From Dichotomocladium elegans (lineage: Eukaryota > Mucoromycota > Mucoromycetes > Mucorales > Lichtheimiaceae), in the NCBI GenBank assembly GCA_025716815.1, contig JAIXMN010000033.1, positions 62,001 through 126,000 on the forward strand: 64,000 nucleotides of DNA, given 5' to 3'. Of the stretch, positions 44,374-54,993 are shown in pieces. A model generated the notes under the pieces. That model ran no database searches. It saw only the letters and a list, made by a program, of their open reading frames with translations, and was not told the origin of the DNA. The translations under genes and the position numbers were made by a program. The stretch's first letter is position 1. Every line of letters begins with the position of its first letter.

Positions 44374-45954
44374 TTATGTGATTTTGGTTTTCCTCGATCC
44401 GACCCCCATCACCTTCACCTCTCTATGCGTGTAGACAGGATGCAGTTGGCGCTCGATGTAGGTGCTAAAGGTACTATCTGCTGTCCCGATAAAGGTATGG
44501 CCTTGTGCAGCAATCATGGCGTCCACCATCGGAATCAGGTACGATTCGAGCTTCACCTTCTCCTCAACCACCTGGATGTTCTTCAGATCCTCCAGCTCAT
44601 CGTTGAAATCGGATAGCACAAATACACAGGGGAACGTCGCAAAGATCTTGCGAAGCAATGGGTTGGTGCGCGGCGAGGGCGTATCCGTGGCAATATAGAT
44701 GACGGTGCGCTGGAACCGCCTCGTCGTGTCATCACGCGGAATCTGACAGGACCGCGTCAGCCCCGGTGGGGGCGTATCGCCAAGCACGTGTGCGAGCTGG
44801 GCCGCAGGTGGGTGGTTGACCTCAATGGGCTTGTCCAGCTGCTCGCTGAGCTTGCTGAACTCGCGTAGCTGACGCACCTCATAGTCCTCATTCTCCTTGC
44901 GGTCCTCGTCGTGGCGGTATTCTTCGTAATACGCCACCTGGTCGGTCGTCAAGTCCGTGAATGCATCCACGAGCTTGTGATAGATATCATCGATGTGGAT
45001 CGACGCTCGCACCTTGAACAGACCATCGCCCACACGAATATGCAATCCCACAAAACGATCGACGCCGCCGAGCTGCTTCACCACACGCGCAGCCGTGTCG
45101 GTGAGCACAGGGTGCTTGAATATCATCTGCGAGCGGAACTCCTTCAACAAGGCAGCATGCTCCTCCGTCTGAGCCAGCACGCGGTACGTTCCAAATACCG
45201 AGCCAAAATGGAGCACAGGCGCATCGATCGCCTCCAGACTGGCCAACTCGATTCGGTTGACAAACTTGGCGAGCGGCGTCGACGAGTTCGGATGATCATA
45301 CACTCGGAATTCATAGGGTGACATATCTTTCATGTACATAATGTCCTTATCATCGCGGAGATCAAGTGACTCGCGGATCCACTCCTCACTGAGATCATCC
45401 CGGAACACAATCCGCACATACTGCTCGATCACCGAGAAGTCGTAGAAGAACGACCATGGCACATGCGTCCAGCGAAAGTAATTAAGGCATTCCGCAGGCA
45501 GTGGTTCACCTGCTGCGCCGATGCTCGGACAATGCGAAAGACCGCGCTTCGTCTGGAGAAGCAGTCGCTCGTACATTTTGTCGAAGCGCAACCACGGCAT
45601 CGCCGGATTGCCCAGAAATACAGGTGGTAGAAGCAGCGTGCGATTCAAGTAGGCGGCAAGCAACAGCGCATTCTCGAGTTCAATACGCTGATTGTGGAAA
45701 CCGGAATGCGGGAGATATGCTATGAATTTCTCGCCAGGAGCGGGACGGTGATGCGCGAATGGGTCTGGATAGATCACCGGAATGGGATGGCCAGATGATG
45801 CGGATGCGTTTCCAGAAGGGCGGATTATAGGGGCATTGGTAGTGCTGTTAGCAAACGATGGATCCGCCACGGATTGTCTTAAAAGAATGTAAAGGAGGCC
45901 TAGTGTGCAGGCAATGACTATGAATGTGAACCGCCGCCCGGCATTGATGAGCAT
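44374..45954 (-). CDS. Type II membrane O-fucosyltransferase-like protein
   Basis: One exon, 526 aa. A short cytosolic N-terminus, then one membrane segment (FTFIVIACTLGLLYILL, residues about 9-25), then a lumenal domain: a Golgi or ER glycosyltransferase layout. The lumenal domain starts with GEKFIAYLPHSGFHNQRIEL and ENALLLAAYLNRTLLLPP, the donor-site region of GDP-fucose O-fucosyltransferases. Later come VGLHIRVGDG (the HxRxGD-type motif that binds the sugar nucleotide) and TFIGTADSTFSTYI near the end. Similar proteins are common in fungi without an assigned acceptor. Unlike almost every neighbour it has no intron and a higher GC content, which is worth noting but not proof of transfer. Confidence 0.8.
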   Translation of the reverse strand: MLINAGRRFTFIVIACTLGLLYILLRQSVADPSFANSTTNAPIIRPSGNASASSGHPIPVIYPDPFAHHRPAPGEKFIAYLPHSGFHNQRIELENALLLAAYLNRTLLLPPVFLGNPAMPWLRFDKMYERLLLQTKRGLSHCPSIGAAGEPLPAECLNYFRWTHVPWSFFYDFSVIEQYVRIVFRDDLSEEWIRESLDLRDDKDIMYMKDMSPYEFRVYDHPNSSTPLAKFVNRIELASLEAIDAPVLHFGSVFGTYRVLAQTEEHAALLKEFRSQMIFKHPVLTDTAARVVKQLGGVDRFVGLHIRVGDGLFKVRASIHIDDIYHKLVDAFTDLTTDQVAYYEEYRHDEDRKENEDYEVRQLREFSKLSEQLDKPIEVNHPPAAQLAHVLGDTPPPGLTRSCQIPRDDTTRRFQRTVIYIATDTPSPRTNPLLRKIFATFPCVFVLSDFNDELEDLKNIQVVEEKVKLESYLIPMVDAMIAAQGHTFIGTADSTFSTYIERQLHPVYTHREVKVMGVGSRKTKIT

Positions 45955-46605
45955 GGCGGGTCGTTATATATATATATATATGTGTGTGTGTATATATAGG
46001 CAATGAAGAATGCAGAAACAAAGGGAATCCGTCTAGCCCAAATTACCCCAAGGCAGAGGAGGCTGGTTGGCTGACAGCCATGATCACACTGTAGGTATCA
46101 CTCCGACCTCATTGGCTTTGGCCATATTTAGCGAATTTCAGTGCACGGATCAACGATGAGTTCTGTCCCGGAGATGTTTTAAGCATCGAGCAGAGCCTGA
46201 TTTCTTTGGAACGAGCGACTTGTCGTCAATACATAAAATCACTTGTTACGTGGGATCGGGTGGAAACTGACATTGCCTTCTTTGTTTTGCTCAATGCCCT
46301 CGCCTACTGGAATTAGGATGATGCCAAGCAGAAGTTGACCTCTCGCCTCCGTTTTGTTTTGACTTACAAAGGGGTTTTTGTACGACGGCACGGAAGGACA
46401 TCATGGAAGGAAAAGAAAAGGAAGAAATTGCAGAAGCATAGGGTGGAAAGAAAAAAGCGGAAAGACGCGCCCATTGGCCGCATAAAATAGGATACATCCA
46501 ACCACAAATCTTTTTTGTAGAAGCGTTTTCCTGATTCCCTTTCGGGACCCAACATGTATTCTTTTCTTTCGTTTTACTACTACTTTTTTTCCCCACAAGT
46601 CGAGA
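45955..46605. promoter_or_regulatory. Divergent promoter region, O-fucosyltransferase-like / FYR-1
   Basis: A 651 bp gap between divergent genes, so it contains both promoters. A TA/TG repeat (45966-45999) lies directly before the fucosyltransferase-like start. Confidence 0.6.
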
Positions 46606-47618
46606 ATGCTCTCTTCCAATAAGATTCCCATCCCCACCGCAGACGTCGGTACAAGGCGTCAGCTCCTGTTATCGTGCAACAAAAAGGAGAGCCACCACCA
46701 CCAGTACGATGCAGAGACCAAGTACAGGATGCTCAAACGAAAGCTGCGGGCAATGATCGAGGTACGAGGAGCTATTCTACATGTCTAGACAGTTGAAAAA
46801 TGCAGTGAGGGAGCGAGCGATATTGATCATGCTGTTGTAGCTCAATGAATCCATTTCAAGAGACTACATCAAGGCGAAAAAAAAGGTCCGTCTTTTGACA
46901 CTTGAACGCGAGTGAGTGTGCAGCCAGGGATTGTAGGGAGGGGAGGCAGCGGGTTTTATTGAAACAGTTGTCTTTGTTAGTATACTCCTGCACAACATTA
47001 CTCGTATCGGGAAAATACAACAGCTATCTCCAGTGGAAGATCATGCTGGGTTGCATCTTCTGGACGAGAGAGGTTCTGATAGTGATGATGATGCCATATC
47101 CGCGGTCAGTAGCAGTAGTAGCAATGGCAGCAGCAGCAGCAGCAGCAGAAGCAGTGCCAGCACCGGTAGCAGCTCCAACAACAGCAACAGTAGCGATAAC
47201 AATAACGTCGCCCATACCTTGACACAGTTTACAGGACCACAGCGGCGAACACGGCGTCCGCGGCCTGCACAACGCCTGTCTCAGCACACTTATTTAGGGC
47301 GCTCAGGAGGAGCAGCGTTACAGAAGCGCCAGCATAAGGATATGACCACTGTCTCGTCCGCGCCGCCCAAGCGAAGCAAGATGAATCCTTTGGCCTCACT
47401 GAAGACGCGCCGCGTCCAGCCCGTAGACAGAGATGCCACAGGCATGGTCAAGCTCCCTCAACAAATTGGCGTGCTGACGGTGATGAGTCTCGGGAAGATT
47501 GTTTATGACCGCGACACGTTCCATAATGAGCGCTACATCTTTCCAGTGGGCTTTGCTGTGCGACGGTAAGTTGGGGGGAGGGAGGGAGGGAAGGAGATCT
47601 GTTTTGTTACTATTCACA

Positions 47619-47654
<36 letters not shown>

Positions 47655-48211
47655 GCAATGCGTTCTTACGCTTGTACCTATACAGGACCTATCCTAGCAT
47701 GACAGATCCTACCAAAAACACCGTGATTGTATCCACCATCCTCGACGGTGGCGACGGTCCTCTTTTCCAGGTCGTTGCGGAGGATATGCCTGATGAACCT
47801 ATTATTGCCAATTCGGCCACCGGGGCGTGGACTGTGGTCGTACGGCGCTCCAACGAAATCCGGCGTCGCGAGCACAGCAATTCTGCGAGTGGCCCAGACT
47901 ATTATGGATTCAAGCATCCGACTATCGCCAAACTTATCCAGGATTTGCCAGATACCGAAAAATTAAAGTACTATATCCGTCAGGATTTTGAGGAAATGGA
48001 ACCGCGCGCGGCCAAGGGCGTCATGGCTGCAGCGCTAAAGAAAAGAGGCAATCTGGAGCAGATGGGAAATGCAAATGTACGCGCGCCCAAGAATGCGTCG
48101 TCTGCATTGACAACAGTCGCGCGTCGCGATGAGGAGGAGCCACCTCCCGCACTGGTGCACCCTGCTTTGTTTAACAATATCCTTTTGGATGCAGATGATT
48201 GCCAACAGTAA
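46606..48211 (+). CDS. FYRN/FYRC-domain protein, TBRG1-like (paralogue 1)
   Basis: FYRN-FYRC ('F/Y-rich') domains occur in chromatin proteins such as trithorax/MLL and TBRG1. Exons: 46606-46761, 46841-46911, 46981-47565 and 47686-48211, giving 445 aa. An N-terminal coiled coil (KYRMLKRKLRAMIE, then LNESISRDYIKAKKKVRLL) is followed by a Ser-rich linker. The FYRN part (RRVQPVDRDATGMVKLPQQI, then VGFAVRRTYPSM) and the FYRC part (FQVVAEDMPDEPIIANSAT, PDYYGFKHPTIAKLIQDLP) are close together, as in TBRG1. The tail is charged and shows no further domain. Intron 3 (47566-47685) begins with GT and carries a (CA)n repeat. A paralogue lies at 57305-59232 on the same strand. Confidence 0.88.
47621..47650. 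repeat. (CA)n microsatellite in FYR-1 intron 3
   Basis: About 15 AC units in the intron that separates the FYRN and FYRC exons. Confidence 0.9.
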
Positions 48212-48289
48212 TACTTAAACTTTGTGAGTTGCAAAGAGGAAGAAAGTAAAAAGTTTTTTTTTTTTGCTGCTTATGATCATGATCATATT

Positions 48290-50492
48290 TCATTCAATAC
48301 GTTCGAATTCAACCATCAGCTCACAATGATCGGTATGCGGGAACAAGTCGATGGACACAGCCCGAGTGGGCTTGAAAGGAAGGCCTTTAAATCGATTGGA
48401 AGTGGGTCGACACAGACTTTTTCAAATCACGGATGGATCAGCGCATGGTCCTCTCTTTCGATATTCCTTTTGTGCGGATGACTAACCTGATGAAATTATG
48501 CATTGCTTGACTAGCATCGCAGCTGATAAAGATCACTTTACGAATCTGTGGCGATTCTCGCACAGCTCGGATCACAGTGCTATGGACACCGCTCCTGGAA
48601 AGAAACGGTAGATGAGCATGTCGTCCTATTTCCCGATATATATGTATTACATGCCTTGGCGGATCTAACACCGCCACAACCTCCTCGTTCTTTTCATTCA
48701 CCACAACGTCAATGCGCTCTTCGACTTTGCTTGCATGGTACTGCACATTTGCAATATCTAACAAAAAGTGAGCAAGCTTAGGCTTCCTTGCTCTTCAATC
48801 AAGGTGATCGACTCACTCACGATTAATTTCTGCGTTGGCCTTGGCATCCACAATGGCATCCTCGATCATTTCGATGCCAATAACACGGTCAACCGTTCGG
48901 GCCATCGTGATCCCGATGGTGCCCGTGCCGCAGCATAAGTCCAGCAATGTGGTCTTTTTCTTTTTATCAATGTTACACCATTCGGCACACTTTGAATAGA
49001 GCAGTTCTGTGGCTGGAGTGTTGACTTGGAAGAACGCACTGCTGGAGATCCGGAAGCGGCAGCCAAGTAGTTCTTCATACACGTATCCATCACCCGTCAG
49101 AACCTCAGTCTGCGCTTTGTCGGTGATTCCATTTGATTCGCCGTTCCAAATCTGCAATAAGAGCGTCGTGGGATTCTCCTTCAGTGTCCAGTATTCGATC
49201 AACTTTTGTTTTTCTTTTGCCAGTTCCTCCTCGGTTAATGCCGAGGTATTGAGCTGGATCAGGATCATGACTTTTTTTTTTCAATATTGAGTTCCATAGA
49301 AAAAAAAACAGGTACTCTTTTTTCGGGCAGGACTACATACCATCTCCTGTTCTCTGCGCTTTGACCATCAGGGATCGCCATACACCGGTTTTTTCGCATC
49401 GATCATAGACCGGATATTCGGAAGCACGGATATAATCCTAAATGAGACAGAGCCGCCGGTGTTATTTGCATGTCCTCTCTGTCCCTTCCACATGGACGCC
49501 TCACCTCCATTTCCTTGGCGATCCTTTTTGCTCTATCCGGAATATGGATGCAATCTGCCGGACTAAGCACCGAGGTGATACCATGCCGATAAAGCCCAAG
49601 AAGGAAGCCGACAGTAGGCTGGCCCTCGGGGTCCTTTCCGATTGTGAAATCGCATTTAGATCGGTACTGGTTAATATCAGGCGAGGGAATAATATCCGAG
49701 ATTTCGAATGGAAGACCCTCTCTGCCCAAAGACATTAAAATGAGGACCCGGAGCGTTCATTGGTGTTCCGCGCAGGACTTACTGGAAAGCCCATGCTATC
49801 TGTTGTCTACCGACGTCGCTGAGTTCTGGGATCCTGGTCATCTGGCGCTTTAGCTTCGCAAGGTGCTTGATGCCCTTTTTGTGCTTCCTGGCCAGCTGGT
49901 CTGTATACGGTATCCTAGCCGAATTCATCGGGATGTCGGATAAAGAAGAAGAGGAGGAAAATTCCCTTCTGCCCACAGGAGGGCTTTGATATCCTTAATC
50001 TTACTTATGCATCGGTGTCACTTGGTCAGCAAGTTGTTCTGAGGGCGAACGCGTGTCTTCAGAAAAACATTTATCGCCGAGCGTCTCCGGACCACCGCCG
50101 CTGGATTTCTTTTCCTGGAATCGAGCTCGGTAGATCTCTTTCGAGACAGTCGAATACTCGGTCGATAAGGTTTTCTTTTTGAATTCGATACCCTCGATCT
50201 TCTGCATGACTTCTCTAGCGGCCGATTCAGCCTATCAAACTCACTTTAGCTCATTCCAGCAGCGTCATCACCATGAGATCCCACTCGTCAACAGCACCTC
50301 AAAAGTCAGGAACGCGTATTTCCAGTTGGGCGCCTTTCGAAACCTTTCCACCCCCAGTGTCTGGAAAAACTTCTTGATCGATGCAGATTCATGCATAGGC
50401 AAATTCATCACCTTGACCCGATGCAACAGTTCCGCAGAGCCAACCCCCACCGTCTCCTGAAGTTGGGCGGACTGCTCGCATGGGGTCGACAT
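48290..50492 (-). CDS. TRMT2A: TRMT2A-like tRNA (uracil-5-)-methyltransferase with RRM-like N-terminus
   Basis: Methylates uridine 54 of the T-loop (m5U54) using S-adenosylmethionine. Minus-strand exons: 50492-50298, 50231-50005, 49914-49783, 49721-49505, 49437-49341, 49270-48821, 48757-48655, 48594-48487 and 48416-48290, giving 551 aa. The N-terminus (HRVKVMNLPMHE ... KKFFQTLGVERFRKAPNWKY) is an RRM-like fold as in animal TRMT2A. The core has QYRSKCDFTIGKDPEGQ, FFQVNTPATELLY, the SAM-binding LLDLCCGTGTIG, VIGIEMIEDAIVDAKANAE, VLDPPRSGVHSTVI and the catalytic-Cys motif VIFISCDASQAMHNFI. It ends with PFKPTRAVSIDLFPHTDHCE. The intron at 48595-48654 starts with GC (CCAAG|GCATGT). The gene is convergent with FYR-1; the stops are 79 bp apart. 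Confidence 0.93.
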
Positions 50493-51131
50493 GGCTCGAA
50501 TTGCTAATGCGCCATCCTAGGTCAGCTTTGCCTTTTACAAAGAGCAAGCGCCATCGACGCATTTATCCGTAGGTTTTTCTTATTGCGAAAGGTGTACTTT
50601 TGCCATCGTCCCAAAGGAGTCAATTACCTGTCACTAGCCTTAGTCTGTTGAACATGAACTCGTTCTTTTTTTTTTTCTGGACACCAACCTTGTTTTTTTT
50701 TTAACCTCCCCGCCTCCCTCTGTTCCGCTTCAAATTTTGGGCATCTTTTCATGGTCGAGGATAATTGGCGTGTTATCTAGCCTTACTGCATTATCCATGG
50801 TTCGCATCATTTGGCGAGCGAGACTCAGAAGTGTATTGCAAGGACCAATACGATGCTCCAGCAGGGCCGTATATACACACACTACGTCCGCTCGTGCATA
50901 TCCCCTTGGGTTTTCTCGTCATGATGGATGCATGCGCGCTGTCGATACTACTGCGGATGCGATTGCTTCCTGGAGGACACTCATATGTTGTGATGCGCAC
51001 AAAGGGGGAGGGGGAGGACGTAGATGGAATAGACATCCCGACATCCACCGCCAATTTCACGTGTCATAATGATCACTTTATTATTCTTCCAAACATTTTA
51101 GTTTCTCCACACATACAGCGAATTTTTTTTT
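50493..51131. other. Region between SDH3 and the TRMT2A-like gene
   Basis: About 640 bp holding the TRMT2A-like promoter and the SDH3 3' end. A 147-codon plus-strand frame (50765-51208) overlaps the SDH3 3' exon on the other strand and has no recognised motif; I treat it as chance. Confidence 0.5.
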
Positions 51132-52050
51132 TTACAAGGAAGCAAGGTACAAGGTGCCAGCCAAAGAGGAGCCGAGCACAATGTAGCCAGTCTTGTAGAC
51201 GCCCTTGATATCGATAAATCGGGTCGTATCCCAGACCTAAAATGTCCCCCCCCACAAAAAAAAGTAAGCATCAACCGCTCGCACCGTCCATTTCCCACAC
51301 ATTCATTCTCTCACCAAATGTCTGATGCCGTTCAAGCAGTGGAAGACGAAGGGAAAGCCGACAATGGTCTTAGCAGCCACCTTGAGAGCAACAGGCGCAG
51401 CAGCGACAGATGAGATAATGGCAGCCGTGTCGAAGGTGTAGCCGAGGGCAGGGGCGGTGAGGTAAGCAAGAGCACCGGCATAGAAGCCTAATAACAAACG
51501 TGAATGTTAAAAAAAGTTGAGTCAGTCTCGGAAGTGGGTTTGCACCCCCCCTTTACTAGTTCTTCTACGTACCAAGACCGAGAGCAGTGCCAGTGATTCT
51601 GTGAGCACCCGACATGTACCAGGTGAGCTGGGGCTGGTAGATCGTAACGTGAGGCGAAGTGGGACGGACCTTGCGTTGTTGGCGCAACAGCTCGGATTCA
51701 GCAGCAGGCGACTGTTCCTTGGAAACGCGGGTCGCGTTGAAATGTCTATCGGATGCCGATGTGTGGGAGCGTGTCAATCCAGCTGTACTTTTCCCCCCTC
51801 TCCAACTCAAACACCCTCATGGCGTTCCGAAAAGGCTGATTTTACCTAACGCCCATGGGTGCAGCAGCCGTGTTCTTGAACATGGCAGCACGGGCAGCGG
51901 GGTCTGCGACAGGAAAAACAATGTTAAAATGTTTAGCGGCCATGGCATCGTATCAGCCAGAAGGTACTCTGTATATGCGTGTATTGCAAAATTTCATTTG
52001 ATTTACATACTCTGCGCAATGGTCTTGAGCATGGAGCGGGTAGCCAACAT
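51132..52050 (-). CDS. SDH3: Succinate dehydrogenase cytochrome b subunit (complex II)
   Basis: Membrane anchor subunit of mitochondrial complex II; it helps bind haem b and ubiquinone. Exons on the minus strand: 52050-52011, 51903-51846, 51745-51573, 51487-51315 and 51236-51132, giving 182 aa. A presequence ([14 protein letters not shown]) is followed by [20 protein letters not shown] and [12 protein letters not shown], the ubiquinone-site signature with conserved Ser and Arg. Two more hydrophobic helices follow, one with the haem-ligand region [17 protein letters not shown], and the end is [13 protein letters not shown]. Length and three-helix layout are normal for the family. Confidence 0.96.
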
Positions 52051-53820
52051 GGTTATGTGTCGAAGAGTGGGGAGTAAACGGAAGGTAAATAGAGTGCGGG
52101 GATAGGCGACAGCCTATCTCGTTTTTTTTTGTTACGCCGGCCCCGCTCCACCCAAGTGGGTCCCCCGACAAAGTTGATGACGTCGCCTACGAAATTCTAC
52201 ATGAATGCGCTCAACCTGACCTGAACATATGGTCGGAAGATATCTCTTTCACCATCTCACCTGCACACACACACATATATATATCTACTCCAATTCATAT
52301 CTTGATTAGGTCTGGGATTTCACCGATACCATCAATCCTCTGAACTGGAGCGCAACCGAATCTTGCTGTTCTGTAAATGAGAATAGCGCGTAAATGTTTA
52401 TCACTGTTGATCATCAAAATTCCTGAATTCTCTCACTGCACTGCACAGTACCCACAGGCAAATTGAACATCCTTCTCGGCACGTACTCTCCGTCAGCTAA
52501 AGTTGCGGTGATGCCGGATACTGTGCCTCCACACCCTGGACAACCGTCACTCTTTATTGACCATTGCTGTACGAAATACGTCCCCCTTCTCTCGAAGATC
52601 ATCGTCTTATCTACGCGAAGTGAGCATAGCATGCTATAAGGATTGTCCACTTTTGTCCATGGGCCAGGTCATTTGATGGCTGATTTGGACCATACTGCAA
52701 ATAAAAAGGGCAAACGCCGATGCCTCTAGAATCTCCACCGGAGGCAACCCTTAGTGGCCATGGAAGACCCGTGTCCACAACCGCGACGCATGAAGCGCCG
52801 CCGTTGACAAAGGGGTAACCATGGCAGAATCAACTCTACAACGGTCTGGTGAGAATATTTAATCCCTCCCCCTCCACTGAACCCAATTTGTTGAAGACGA
52901 CCATGAGATGGTCGAGAACCCCGTCACTGAAGAACACATGGCTTGAGGTCTACCGAGAGACACCACTTGGAATTGCTGGCGCCCAGGTCCCAGCTAAAAA
53001 TGAAACTCTGCACGCTGCTTGATGGGATATACGCCATGCTTTTCGGCCTGTTGACGCGGTTGGGGAAAGGGCAATGTCGTTACTACAACACTCTCAACCT
53101 CATCGATCGTGCGTATATAGTAAGCAACAAGTTGACAAGCATGGCGCCAAATCCTCTTGGTTATGTGCAGTTGTCCCCCCGCCTCATTCCACAATCTATT
53201 CTGAGAGCACAAATTCTTTCTCGTGTGAATTCAACTTCTTTAATTCCTAAAACACTTTTTTTTTTTTCGTGGACGAACCTATGGGTCCACATTTATTGAT
53301 TTTTGCGAAGGCCACCATTTTAGCAAGATGGCCAATTCATCCTGTTATCTCCAATTTGTTCATGGAACCCTCAATATACCGCCATTTTTGCCGCTCTCAT
53401 CAGTGAATGCAGAATCGTCAATGTATAATTCTAGAATACTATTTGCTGGCGAGGCGCTTTTTGATTTACGGACCCAAGGTGGCAGACAGGAGATGATGGT
53501 CGGATTGGAAGGAATTGGCGCTTGCATGTCCTTAAGAAAGTCATCCCTTCCTTCAGATGGTTCGCTTTTTTGCGTTAGTATCCTGAACATCGTCGACAAG
53601 CATATCTATGGCCTTTGTGGTATTATGATGATCATCTCCGAAAAGGGAGGTTTACCTTTTCTGGAATGCGCCTTCAAACTTGGCAAATGATTATCGAGAC
53701 ATGCCAAGTCAGCGAAACCTTCTGCCAGGTGAAAGCCTTTCACGAAGGTCAATTCTCATCACAACCTTCGACTGGATCTATGTAACCCTTTTATTGCCTT
53801 GCCCTAACGATTAAAGTTGA
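52051..53820. other. Region upstream of SDH3 with possible decayed coding sequence
   Basis: About 1.77 kb. Several minus-strand stretches look protein-like: 52650-52414 (with DGCPGCGGTVSG), about 52930-52850 (SDGVLDHLMVVFNKLG), 52820-52760 (FVNGGASCVAVVDTG), 53599-53390 and 53730-53590. Stops and frame changes lie between them. I could not assign a family, although VVDTG recalls an aspartic-peptidase motif. Most likely one or two degraded genes; the SDH3 promoter lies at the left end. Confidence 0.3.
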
Positions 53821-54714
53821 CTAGTTATCCGATTCAAGCACTGAGGACAGGATCTTTTGTTTCTTCTTCAAAAAATACTCCCGCGCGATCTTGTCCATAG
53901 GCGTCAAATCCAACTTCATGATCTCATGATCCAAGGCCTCCCGTTCGATATCTAACATAGTTTGCAAAATGGCAAGACGCTTCAGGGACCTTTCCTCGCT
54001 GCGACGTGCGATCTCAAGGAGCTCCCGACTTGCAGCATTGTGAGCTTCCATGGACGCTGCTTGATATTTGGCTTTTTTATAGCCGATGGGTCTTGGTGCA
54101 TCCTCCGCAGGAGTCAGGTCGATAAAGCCGTCTGCGTCTGGCAGCAAAACATCTGCATCGCGCCGGGCTGATCTAGTCTTATTGGCACGCTTTTTGGAGA
54201 AGACCTGCATGGTGCTGCACCACTTTGGCGACGACTTGAGCAGCTCATAGCAGTGCATCAGGTTAAAGCCCGAGCCCTCATTTTGCTCGTAAAGCATTCT
54301 CGCAGCTATGATCTAGCGGGAGAGGGGGTGTTTATAAATAAAGATCGACAAAGATCGACGATGCTGGTTTGTTACCTCGTCATTTTCATTTGCCCCTGTA
54401 GGACCCGCGTTCTTCACTTCATCAATGCACCTGCAAAATGAAAAGACCGCCTTTGATATCTTTCCCCACCGAAGCTCCAGAGCCCTTTGCTCACGATTCT
54501 GTGCGTTGTTCACGATCAAGACTACGAACGTCTTGTAGATACTTTCCCATTGAGTGTCGGATATGCGAAGCCACGCTTCGCACAGGGCTCTATCTTCAGC
54601 AAGTGACCACGACTTTTTACGGCCTCCTGGTTTGGGCCGGGTAATGGCCTGGGGGGCCGTTTCCTGCTCCTCAGTGCGGTCAGCAGGGATTCGCATGTGT
54701 TCGCGGGATGCCAT
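53821..54714 (-). CDS. SANT/Myb-like and NAM-associated-domain protein
   Basis: Two exons on the minus strand, 54714-54376 and 54312-53821, giving 276 aa. The N-terminal half is a Myb/SANT-like DNA-binding domain (RKKSWSLAEDRALCEAWLRI ... LRWGKISKAVFSFCRCIDEV). The rest matches the 'No apical meristem-associated C-terminal' region: RMLYEQNEGSGFNLMHCYEL, LKSSPKW, and a long helical tail (SREL through LKKKQKILSSVLES). Such proteins are multicopy in plants and in some early-diverging fungi and are linked to PIF/Harbinger transposon accessory proteins (family knowledge). The copy here is intact. Transposon copy C starts 280 bp upstream, but it belongs to another superfamily. Confidence 0.8.
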
Positions 54715-54993
54715 TAGGCAATGAGAGGGAAGAGAAGGGAACAAGACAATCCAGTAAAATTTTGGAGCGTTGTCTCTCTCCAAAATGGTGCGGAGGAAAA
54801 CAGCGGAGAGTCGCTTGGAGCATCCCACAATCGATCCTCCCGTCGTACGGGTCGGCTCCACTTGTCAGTTGTTTTCTGCTAGGTGATCCTCAAAGACCTG
54901 TTCGACTTGGACAGAAAGACTGCGAAACATGCACAACCAGCATGTGCGTTGCATAAAAGGGCAGGATCAGGAGCAAATGCAGCAGATTTGACA

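Noticed and set aside
47672..47695. Start codon at 47672 for a separate FYRC gene
   Set aside because: The frame joins FYR-1 exon 3 through a clear GT-AG intron and completes the FYRN/FYRC pair, so it is the last exon.
49969..50004. 36 nt intron in the TRMT2A-like gene
   Set aside because: A 90 nt intron (49915-50004) joins VTPMHK to IPYTDQL, matching the family, and has normal size.
50765..51208. 147-codon plus-strand open frame
   Set aside because: Overlaps the last SDH3 exon on the other strand, has no recognised motif and mixed hydrophobic/Arg-rich composition.
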